DNA of 32,046 nucleotides from Bacteroidota bacterium (lineage in GTDB: Bacteria > Bacteroidota > Bacteroidia > Chitinophagales > Chitinophagaceae), in assembly GCA_013287475.1 (NCBI GenBank), contig JABDDT010000035.1, positions 1 through 32,046 on the forward strand, read 5' to 3'. Position numbers and translations under genes: made by a program. The notes beneath the pieces are model-generated. The model saw only the letters and a program-made list of their open reading frames with translations. It had not been told where the DNA came from and did not search any database. Shown in pieces: positions 1 to 6,653 of the stretch; positions within the stretch are counted from its first letter, which is position 1, and each line of letters opens with the position of its first letter.

Positions 1-426
1 ATTGCTAATTTTCTATTCCGCCATGAGAATGAAGAACGCAATCATATGATGAAGATCCTGGAGTATATTTTAAAACGGGGCGCCAAAGTAGTCGTATCGC
101 CAATTCCCGGTCCGGGCCCTAATCCAAAAAGTGTAAATGATTGCTTTGAAAAGGTATTTAAATCGGAAGTTGAAAACACTTCAAATATTTACAAGATTGT
201 TGAAATGAGCATGAAGGAAAAAGACTGGGCAACCTGGAACTTTATGCAATGGTTTGTCAAGGAACAAACGGAAGAAGAAACACTCGCCATAGAACTTGTA
301 GATAAAATTAGAATTGCCGGAGGCGAAAAAGCTTCGGATAGTGTCCTGTATGCTTTAGATCGTGACCTTCAGTCAACGCCGGATGAAGCTGTTCTGGCTC
401 AGGATGTTTCGGTTGAAAATCCCTGA
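1..426 (+). CDS. Ferritin, C-terminal part (5' end cut by window)
   Basis: Iron-storage ferritin of the bacterial non-haem type, which oxidises Fe(II) and stores it in a 24-subunit cytoplasmic shell. The frame is open from base 1, so the N-terminal part of the four-helix bundle lies outside the window. The visible part starts in helix B with FRHENEERNHMMK, whose Glu and His fit the ferroxidase ligands. The later segment with MQWFVKEQTEEE fits helix D, with the conserved Gln and Glu of the centre. The last 25 or so residues are an acidic, probably flexible tail. The ATG at 46 is internal to helix B and is not a real start. The stop codon touches the ATG of the next gene with no spacer, so the two are probably co-translated. 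Family assignment is by motif and is fairly secure. Confidence 0.85.
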   Translation: MANFLFRHENEERNHMMKILEYILKRGAKVVVSPIPGPGPNPKSVNDCFEKVFKSEVENTSNIYKIVEMSMKEKDWATWNFMQWFVKEQTEEETLAIELVDKIRIAGGEKASDSVLYALDRDLQSTPDEAVLAQDVSVENP

Positions 427-3018
427 ATGAAAATTATATTATTTTTTCTGTTAAGTTTTTTTTGCAGTCCCTGTTTCCCGCAACAAGGTCTGTGGCCGGT
501 TCTGAAACATTATGAAGGAAAATATATCGAGAAGATTGCCATGCCCGTAGGAGGAATTGGTACAGGCAATATTTCCATCGGTGGTAATGGTCAATGGAAA
601 GATGTGGAGATCATGAATAAACCCGGCATGGGGTTTTATGGATCCGTAACACCGAAACAGGCTCCCTGTTTTATGCTGTTCACAGAAAATGAATCTGGCG
701 AAAAACATGCAAAACTTTTGACAGGTCCCATTCCTCCTTCGGAATTTATTGGCTCACAGGGAAGCCTGGCGCCGAATCACGGATTACCAAGATTTGCCTC
801 CGCCAGTTTTGATGCAGCTTATCCCTTTGCCATTGTAAACCTGGAAGACAATGGCATGCCCGTTTCAGCAAAAGTAAAAGTCTTCAATCCATATATTCCC
901 GGAGATGCCATCAGCAGCGGGATTCCCATCGCTGTGATCCGCTATGAGATTACTAATAAAACAAACAAGCCTTTAACGATTGCCGTAGCCGGTTCGTTGG
1001 ATAATTTTATCGGCATGGATGGTTCAGTGGTTGAATTCGATTCTTTCGACCGAAGCATCATTCCGCAGGGAACAAAGAATAACCGGAACATTTTTAAACA
1101 ATCTTCCGGACTTGCCGGAATATATATGATGTCCGACAGTGTAGACCATCATTCGAATGCATGGGGCACGATTGCATTGACAACTCCTGCAAATAATAAA
1201 GATTATAATATAACATATCGTACGCAGTTCAGTCCGAAGGGCTGGAATGAAAATATCACAGACATGTGGGATGATTTTTCAGATGACGGATCTTTCAAAG
1301 ACCTTCAATTTGATCAAAAGGTCAATGATCCCCGGGCTGCCTTATCGGTCAAAATGAAACTAGCTGCCAATGAGACAAAAGAGATTGAATTTTTTCTTAC
1401 CTGGGATTTTCCAAATCGTATGGACTGGAACGATAAAGTTATCATCGGGAATTATTATTCTACCCTTTATGACAATGCCTGGGATGTAGCAGAAAAAACC
1501 TTACCACTCTTACCCTCACTGGAAGCAAAGACCATTGATTTTGTAAATCTGCTGGTTAAAAGTGATTATCCATCCGTAATGAAAGAAGCTGCTTTATTTA
1601 ACAGCAGCACCCTTCGTTCCCAGACGGCATTCCGTAATAAGGAAGGATATTTTTTCGGGTGGGAAGGAGTATTCGCGTCTACTGGTTCCTGTTATGGCAA
1701 CTGTACCCATGTATGGAATTACGAACAGTCAACTCCTTTCCTTTTTGGAAATCTGGCAATGAAAATGCGGGAAGTGGAATATCAGAAAGCACTTGACGAC
1801 AGTTCAGGATTAATGAGTTTCAGGGTATCTCTTCCATTTGATAAAAAAGAGAATTGGAAATCTGCTGCTGCCGACGGACAAATGGGAACCATCATGAAAG
1901 TATATCGTGAATGGCAGTTGTCGGGCGATGACGAATTTCTGAAAAATACCTGGCCGGGAGTGAAAAAAGCGCTGTCTTTCGCCTGGATAAAAGGAGGATG
2001 GGATGCGGATAAGGATGGCGTGATGGAAGGTTGTCAGCATAATACGATGGATATAGAATATTATGGCCCCAATCCTGAAATAGAATTCTGGTATCTCGGC
2101 GCACTCAGGGCATCTTCCAAAATGGCTGAGTATCTAAAAGACAAAGAATTCGGGAAGACATGTTCGCTGCTCTTTGAAAATGGCAGCAGGTGGACAGACC
2201 AGCATTTATTCAATGGTGAATTTTATATCCAGCAAATCAGGCCCATCGAAAATAAATCTTCCATAGCTCCGGGATTATTAATTGGCATGGGTTCCAAGGA
2301 TTTAAAGAATCCAGATTTTCAGATCGGAGAAGGATGTTTGGTGGATCAGCTGGTAGGACAAAACATGGCATGGATTTGCGGACTTGGATATCTCACGGAT
2401 TCGAATCATATTAAAAAAACATTACAAAGCATCTGGAAATATAATCATGTAAACTCTTTTGGCGATCAGTTCAATAATATGCGGTCTTATGCGCTTGGAG
2501 ATGAATCCGGACTGATACTTACCTCTTATCCCGATCCTTCAAAACGACCAGCAGTTCCACTTTCCTATGCATTTGAATCGTGGACAGGCCTTGAATATAC
2601 AGCAGCCACTGGTATGATTTATGAAGGAATGAATGAAGATGCGTTGAAAATTATTACTGATACGAGAAACCGTTATGATGGTTATAAACGTAATCCCTTT
2701 AATGAAGAAGAATGCGGTAACCATTATGCGCGGGCTATGGCAGCATGGTCTGCACTGATAGCCTGGAGTCGTTTCAATTATTCTGCTGTTGAAAAAGAAT
2801 TTTCAATTACAGCGAACCCGGGAAACTATTTCTGGTCTGATGGATACAGTTGGGGAAATGCCTCAGTAAACGGTCATAAGGTTTTAATTTCAGTGCATCA
2901 TGGAAAACTGGATATTAAAACAATTCATCTAGCTGGCGGAGGAACTCTGAAATTAAAAGACGCAGTTACACTGAGTGAAAATAATTCGCAGGAATTCAAT
3001 GTAGAAAGTAAAAAGTAA
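427..3018 (+). CDS. Exported GH116-family glycoside hydrolase (GBA2/DUF608-like)
   Basis: Likely retaining beta-glycosidase related to bile-acid beta-glucosidase/glucosylceramidase GBA2 and archaeal GH116 enzymes. Residues 1-19 are a Sec signal peptide ending FPQ-Q, so it acts in the periplasm or outside. Residues about 35-370 form the N-terminal beta domain, opening with MPVGGIGTGNISIGG. Residues about 385-800 are the (alpha/alpha)6 catalytic domain. E413 in FFGWEG followed by GNCTHVWNYEQ fits the nucleophile region, and D542 in NTMDIEYYGPN fits the acid/base region; both are placed by recall of the family, not by alignment. At 863 aa the length is normal. The ATG directly follows the ferritin TGA. 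No SusCD pair is adjacent, so the substrate cannot be inferred from context. Confidence 0.82.
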   Translation: MKIILFFLLSFFCSPCFPQQGLWPVLKHYEGKYIEKIAMPVGGIGTGNISIGGNGQWKDVEIMNKPGMGFYGSVTPKQAPCFMLFTENESGEKHAKLLTGPIPPSEFIGSQGSLAPNHGLPRFASASFDAAYPFAIVNLEDNGMPVSAKVKVFNPYIPGDAISSGIPIAVIRYEITNKTNKPLTIAVAGSLDNFIGMDGSVVEFDSFDRSIIPQGTKNNRNIFKQSSGLAGIYMMSDSVDHHSNAWGTIALTTPANNKDYNITYRTQFSPKGWNENITDMWDDFSDDGSFKDLQFDQKVNDPRAALSVKMKLAANETKEIEFFLTWDFPNRMDWNDKVIIGNYYSTLYDNAWDVAEKTLPLLPSLEAKTIDFVNLLVKSDYPSVMKEAALFNSSTLRSQTAFRNKEGYFFGWEGVFASTGSCYGNCTHVWNYEQSTPFLFGNLAMKMREVEYQKALDDSSGLMSFRVSLPFDKKENWKSAAADGQMGTIMKVYREWQLSGDDEFLKNTWPGVKKALSFAWIKGGWDADKDGVMEGCQHNTMDIEYYGPNPEIEFWYLGALRASSKMAEYLKDKEFGKTCSLLFENGSRWTDQHLFNGEFYIQQIRPIENKSSIAPGLLIGMGSKDLKNPDFQIGEGCLVDQLVGQNMAWICGLGYLTDSNHIKKTLQSIWKYNHVNSFGDQFNNMRSYALGDESGLILTSYPDPSKRPAVPLSYAFESWTGLEYTAATGMIYEGMNEDALKIITDTRNRYDGYKRNPFNEEECGNHYARAMAAWSALIAWSRFNYSAVEKEFSITANPGNYFWSDGYSWGNASVNGHKVLISVHHGKLDIKTIHLAGGGTLKLKDAVTLSENNSQEFNVESKK

Positions 3019-3068
3019 AAAGAGCCCGAAATTAAGCATCAGGAAATTCCAACAATAAAATGGTTTTT

Positions 3069-3446
3069 ATGAAGAAATCGCTGATAATTATTTTTTCCAC
3101 TTTTTTAGTTTCGATAGCTACGAGCCATGCACAGGTCACAAATACAAAATGGAAAGGCATATTAAACCTTGATGGACCTACGCAAGTTATCTGGCAATTT
3201 GATAAGGATACTGTTCAGATTTTTAATATTTCTGACAGTTCCCTGGTAGAAAAAATGACATATAAAACAGAACCCGGGTTCTTTATGTTTACCAAAGTCA
3301 GTGGCATTTCATCCTGCGATACGAGCACTATTGGTAAATATAAATTCAGCATCAGGAGTGATAGTCTTTTTATTGCTCCTTTTACAGATCCCTGTAATGA
3401 CAGGGCTTCAGCGGTTAGCAATGAACCCTGCATCAGGGTAAGATAG
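3069..3446 (+). CDS. Small exported protein of unknown function
   Basis: A 125-aa protein with a clear signal peptide (MKKSLIIIFSTFLVSIATSHAQ). I chose the ATG at 3069 because it starts the signal peptide; an in-frame ATG at 3060 would only add MVF. The mature part is short and beta-rich in appearance (TKWKGILNLDGPTQVIWQF, then FSIRSDSLFIAPF). It has four cysteines, two in SSCDTS and DPCND and one in NEPC near the end, which could form disulfides outside the cytoplasm. The pattern resembles small Bacteroidota lipocalin-like or META-like secreted proteins, but I do not recognise the family. It is followed at once by an intrinsic terminator, which probably closes the transcript that includes the GH116 gene. 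Confidence 0.6.
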   Translation: MKKSLIIIFSTFLVSIATSHAQVTNTKWKGILNLDGPTQVIWQFDKDTVQIFNISDSSLVEKMTYKTEPGFFMFTKVSGISSCDTSTIGKYKFSIRSDSLFIAPFTDPCNDRASAVSNEPCIRVR

Positions 3447-3466
3447 GCTTCAACTGTTATCACTTC

Positions 3467-3510
3467 ATGCTTCCCCTTATTTCGATAAGATCTAAGAGGG
3501 AAGCATTTTT
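3467..3510 (+). terminator. Intrinsic terminator after the small exported protein
   Basis: ATGCTTCCC (3467-3475) pairs with GGGAAGCAT (3498-3506) and is followed by a T run. Nested inside is a second perfect hairpin, CTTAT-TTCG-ATAAG (3476-3489), leaving an 8-nt bulge on the 3' side. It lies 20 bp past the stop codon. Confidence 0.75.
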
Positions 3511-3543
3511 ATTTCATGACCAGATCGGAAAATCCCCGGGCAT

Positions 3544-3551
3544 CATCTTTG
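3544..3551 (+). promoter_or_regulatory. Possible Bacteroidota -7 element
   Basis: CATCTTTG differs by one base from the Bacteroidota -7 consensus TAnnTTTG and lies about 20 bp before the ATG of the 49-aa gene, directly after a terminator. No convincing -33 TTG was found, so support is weak. Confidence 0.3.
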
Positions 3552-3572
3552 CAAAGGCATAGAATAAACATT

Positions 3573-3722
3573 ATGATCCGAAAATTAAAATCAGGTGAAT
3601 ACCGTCTTTATTCACGTAAAACTGATCCGAAGACAAAGAAGCGCCGCAACCTGGGTACGTTCAATTCGAGGGAAGCAGCCAAAAAACACGAGAGAGATGT
3701 GCAATATTTCAAACGGCACTAA
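3573..3722 (+). CDS. Conserved small basic protein, 49 aa
   Basis: A 49-residue, very basic protein beginning MIRKLKSGEYRLYSRK and ending VQYFKRH. I start it at the ATG at 3573. The 19 in-frame codons upstream (from 3516) begin just after the terminator and look like leader sequence, not protein. The pattern (K-S-G-x-Y-R-L-Y, then a basic turn, then L-G-T-F-x-S-R-E-A-A and a short helix) resembles the three-stranded, AP2-like arm-binding domain at the N terminus of tyrosine integrases, but it stands alone here without a catalytic domain. As I recall, near-identical small proteins occur in many unrelated bacteria; no function is assigned. It has its own candidate promoter and lies between a terminator and a heptad repeat array. 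Confidence 0.65.
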   Translation: MIRKLKSGEYRLYSRKTDPKTKKRRNLGTFNSREAAKKHERDVQYFKRH

Positions 3723-3734
3723 GCTGAAGTAATT

Positions 3735-3776
3735 GGTTATGGGTTATGGGTTATGGGTTATGGGTTATAGGCTTTA
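3735..3776 (+). repeat. Heptad tandem repeat array A (GGTTATG x4, GGTTATA, GGCTTTA)
   Basis: Six 7-bp units in perfect phase: four GGTTATG, one GGTTATA and one GGCTTTA. The array starts 12 bp after the stop of the 49-aa gene and ends 16 bp before the ATG of the first SDR gene. The last unit is the same word that makes up the array next to scpB (31701-31749), which links the two sequence subtypes. Confidence 0.9.
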
Positions 3777-3792
3777 GATAATCACGAAAAAT

Positions 3793-4566
3793 ATGAGTTG
3801 GGCATTAGTAGCCGGAGGCAGCAAGGGCATTGGTTTCAGTATCGCAGAGGCATTAGCGAAGCGGAAATATAATTTATTGTTGGTTGCAAGAAATCATGAT
3901 GATCTGATACTTGCTAAAAAGACGCTTGAAAAGACTTATCCTGTAGAAGTTGAAACATTAACCTGCGATTTATCACTCACAGAATCAACAATAAAAATTC
4001 ACGATTGGTGCAACGATAAAGGATGCAAAGTAAATATTCTTTGCAATGTTGCCGGCTCGGGTGGGTCAGGCGACTTTCCTGAATTGCCAGTGAATGAAGT
4101 GAGCACAATGCTCAGGACTAATCTTGAATCGACCATTGCCCTTAGTACGATATTAATTCCTCAGTTAAAAACAAACGCTCCTTCTTATATCCTGAATGTC
4201 GGAAGTCTCGCGGGATTTGCACCCATTCTCATTAAGAGTGTTTATGCTTCTGCAAAATCTGCTGTACATTCTTTTAGCTATTCGCTCAGATATATTTTAA
4301 AACCAGATAAAATTTCTGTCAGTTGTCTCTGTCCCGGTCCGGTTTTTACAAAACCTTCTATTGTAAACGAAACGATGAAACAGATGGGGTGGCTGGGGAA
4401 ACATATGGCTCTGGAACCCGGACTGGTCGGGGAATTAGCCATTCGGGGCTTGTTAAGAAGGAAAATGATTATTGTACCCGGCAAGCTGGCAAGATTGATT
4501 TCTTATATACTCAGGATATTACCGGATCAATTTATAGCATACCTGATTTATTCTTTCAGAAAGTAA
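3793..4566 (+). CDS. SDR-family NAD(P)-dependent oxidoreductase, cytoplasmic
   Basis: Short-chain dehydrogenase/reductase of classical type, 257 aa, with the Rossmann fold starting at residue 4. The dinucleotide motif is GGSKGIG (residues 8-14), followed by the NVAG element and the catalytic Ser138, Tyr151 and Lys155 (YASAK). LCPGPVFTKP after strand 6 is typical of the 3-ketoacyl/long-chain reductase branch. No signal peptide is present, so it should act in the cytoplasm; substrate unknown. The gene downstream is a close tandem paralog sharing long blocks such as VAGGSKGIG, LSVSCLCPGPVFTKP-like and EPG-VGE-AI segments, with a 26-bp gap between them. Recent duplication is likely. Confidence 0.85.
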   Translation: MSWALVAGGSKGIGFSIAEALAKRKYNLLLVARNHDDLILAKKTLEKTYPVEVETLTCDLSLTESTIKIHDWCNDKGCKVNILCNVAGSGGSGDFPELPVNEVSTMLRTNLESTIALSTILIPQLKTNAPSYILNVGSLAGFAPILIKSVYASAKSAVHSFSYSLRYILKPDKISVSCLCPGPVFTKPSIVNETMKQMGWLGKHMALEPGLVGELAIRGLLRRKMIIVPGKLARLISYILRILPDQFIAYLIYSFRK

Positions 4567-4592
4567 AATGACCCTTCAATAAAACAACAGTT

Positions 4593-5474
4593 ATGAAGCA
4601 TATAATCATCAGTATTTTTATTTGCTTCAATTGCATTGTATGTTTTGCACAGTTGAAAGCAGACAACGAAAACCAAAGCGACTCATCAAAACCTTATGCA
4701 CTTGTTGCAGGAGGAAGCAAAGGAATAGGTTATGGCATTGCAGAAGCCCTGGCAAAAAGAGGATATAATCTGATCCTGATAGCAAGACACCTGGATACAC
4801 TGCAGTTTGTCAAAAATAAATTGCAAACAAAGTATCCAATCCATGTGGAAATATTAGCCATTGATTTGAGCTTTGACAGCTCGGCATATGTGATAGCAAA
4901 ATGGTGTACCGACAGAAAAATTCACTTAAAAGTTTTATGCAATGTTGCAGGCTTAGGTGGGGCGAATGATTACTTATCATTTCCACTTGATTCGTTACGC
5001 TACATGGTCAGTCTGAATATTGAATCCTGCATGGCGCTTAGTCTCACATTGTTGCCACTATTAGAGAAAAATACTCCTTCTTATATATTGAATGTAGCAA
5101 GCATGGCCGGTTTTGCGCCTATCCCGATTAAGAATATATACTCAGCCACCAAATCGGCTGTGGTTTTTTTCAGTTACTCGTTAAGGTATCAACTGGAAGA
5201 TAAACATATAAGTGTGAGTTGTCTTTGTCCTGGTCCTGTTTTTACAAAACCCGAGATCGTTAAAGATACCAAGGCCAAGCTCGGTTGGTTTGGAATGAAG
5301 ATGGCGCTTGATCCGGGTACAGTGGGAGAATACGCAATAAAAAAAACATTCAAAAAGAAATTAATTATAGTACCCGGCACTCTGGCTAAAATCAGTTCTT
5401 CGATTATCAGGTTTCTTCCCCGCAGATGGGTTGTCTCATTGTATGGAAAAGCCGGCAAGAAAAAGAGTAAATAA
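4593..5474 (+). CDS. SDR-family oxidoreductase paralog carrying a signal peptide
   Basis: Tandem paralog of the preceding SDR gene, 293 aa. It keeps the full SDR set: GGSKGIG in the cofactor site, NVAG, and Ser170, Tyr183 and Lys187 (YSATK). It differs by a 35-residue N-terminal addition that reads as a Sec signal peptide (MKHIIISIFICFNCIVCFAQ) plus a polar linker. The ATG at 4593 is the only start that includes it; without it the protein would start close to the position of its neighbour. Export of a nucleotide-cofactor enzyme is odd, because free NAD(P)H is not expected in the periplasm. The extension might instead act as an N-terminal membrane anchor with the enzyme facing the cytoplasm. 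A terminator overlaps the end of the gene. Confidence 0.82.
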   Translation: MKHIIISIFICFNCIVCFAQLKADNENQSDSSKPYALVAGGSKGIGYGIAEALAKRGYNLILIARHLDTLQFVKNKLQTKYPIHVEILAIDLSFDSSAYVIAKWCTDRKIHLKVLCNVAGLGGANDYLSFPLDSLRYMVSLNIESCMALSLTLLPLLEKNTPSYILNVASMAGFAPIPIKNIYSATKSAVVFFSYSLRYQLEDKHISVSCLCPGPVFTKPEIVKDTKAKLGWFGMKMALDPGTVGEYAIKKTFKKKLIIVPGTLAKISSSIIRFLPRRWVVSLYGKAGKKKSK

Positions 5475-5500
5475 CGTAAGTAACAGATACCGGCTTTTTT
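5447..5500 (+). terminator. Terminator overlapping the end of the second SDR gene
   Basis: AAAAGCCGG (5447-5455, inside the last codons) pairs with CCGGCTTTT (5490-5498), and the T run continues to 5500. The loop is long (34 nt). The symmetric A/T arms mean it could also work on the - strand for the convergent gene that ends at 5549. Confidence 0.55.
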
Positions 5501-5548
5501 GTTTCTTGTAGAAACTAATCCCCAATAAAAAGCTACTCAAAACTTATC

Positions 5549-6586
5549 TTACTGTTTCAGGGCGCTATTTTTTACATGTAATTCTTCAATGACAATGATA
5601 AGGATTGACAGCAGGGGAACAGCCAGGATAATACCCATTATGCCGGACAAAGTGCCCATAATTAACTGGCTTAACAACGTCAGGGCCGGAGGAATATCGA
5701 TCATCTTCTTTTGAAGCAAGGGTGTTACAATACTAGCCACAATAGTTTGACAGGCGATATATATCAGTGCAACTACAACAGCCGTTTTTGTGCTGATGGT
5801 AAAAGCAAGCAATACGCCGGGTATCATGGCGATCACAGGACCGAAATTCGGAATGATCTCAAGTACTCCGGTTATAAGTCCTAATACGGTGGTGCCCGGT
5901 AATCCAACAATATTTAAACTCACTGCAATCAAAATACTAATAAGAATCATAGATACCAGCATGCTTTTAAGCCAGCCTTTCAGTGCAACACGAATCCGGT
6001 TTAAAATGATACTTCCTACGGATTTTTTCTGTTCCGGTAAAAGTAAAATTATTCCATTCTGATACAGAGAAGGATCTGCAGTAAAAAAAACCCCGAGAAA
6101 TAAAATTATATACAAATCACCTAAAACTCCAAAGCTGGTACTAAAAAAACTAGTGGCTGTATCCATTAATTTTTGTGAATTATTTCCTGAAGTATATTCA
6201 AGTATCTTTTCTCCAACTGGTGTTTTTGACATTTTAGCCTTGACCGTACTAATCGTCTGGGGCAGCGTATTGTTTAGTTCTGTTACCTGATTCTGGATCC
6301 TCGCTCCAATGAACCAGGTCATGACCGCAAACAGAATAGTCGTTCCACCAATGGAAATAATCAAAGAAATCCTACGGCTTAGTTTTGTTTTTCGATTAAT
6401 CATTGCAGCCAGGCCGTGAAAATAAACCGCAATCAAAACTCCGGCAAGCGCCATTAGTAACACATTAAATGCTACCCGCACGATCAATATGATAACCAGT
6501 GTCAGACATACGATAGCGGTGGTCTGCCATACTTTAACCGTATAGGAAAGTTCTTTTTTGATTGAATTATCGGGTTCCTTATCCAT
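5549..6586 (-). CDS. AI-2E family (PerM/UPF0118) membrane protein
   Basis: Polytopic inner-membrane protein of 345 aa with about eight hydrophobic segments. Its layout fits the AI-2E/PerM family: two N-terminal helices, a soluble segment of about 100 residues, then a helical block with LKGWLKSMLVSM, LPGTTVLGLITGVLEIIPNFGPVIAMIPG and SQLIMGTLSGIMGIILAVPL. The IPNFGP and PL motifs are typical. Family members have been proposed as autoinducer-2 exporters or as Na+/H+ antiporters. Nothing here decides the substrate, and the AI-2 name should be treated as a family label only. The gene is convergent with the SDR pair. A perfect 8-bp inverted repeat lies 13 bp before its ATG. Confidence 0.85.
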   Translation of the reverse strand: MDKEPDNSIKKELSYTVKVWQTTAIVCLTLVIILIVRVAFNVLLMALAGVLIAVYFHGLAAMINRKTKLSRRISLIISIGGTTILFAVMTWFIGARIQNQVTELNNTLPQTISTVKAKMSKTPVGEKILEYTSGNNSQKLMDTATSFFSTSFGVLGDLYIILFLGVFFTADPSLYQNGIILLLPEQKKSVGSIILNRIRVALKGWLKSMLVSMILISILIAVSLNIVGLPGTTVLGLITGVLEIIPNFGPVIAMIPGVLLAFTISTKTAVVVALIYIACQTIVASIVTPLLQKKMIDIPPALTLLSQLIMGTLSGIMGIILAVPLLSILIIVIEELHVKNSALKQ

Positions 6587-6598
6587 AAATCAAATTTT

Positions 6599-6617
6599 CG
6601 ATATTTTTCAAATATCG
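6599..6617 (-). promoter_or_regulatory. Inverted repeat just before the AI-2E gene
   Basis: CGATATTT-TTC-AAATATCG is a perfect 8-bp dyad 12 bp upstream of the ATG at 6586. It lacks a following T run on the - strand, so it does not look like a terminator for the upstream gene. It could be an operator or a hairpin in the 5' leader. Confidence 0.35.
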
Positions 6618-6653
6618 TATTCCCCGAAGTTATATTTATTTCGTAATTGTTTT

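Noticed and set aside
3516-3572. N-terminal extension of the 49-aa protein
   Set aside because: It begins just after the terminator, includes the candidate -7 element and has no resemblance to the conserved core that starts at 3573.
5549-6586. Quorum-sensing role from the AI-2E family name
   Set aside because: No luxS or lsr gene is in the window, and the family also includes proteins with ion-transport activity; only the family label is kept.
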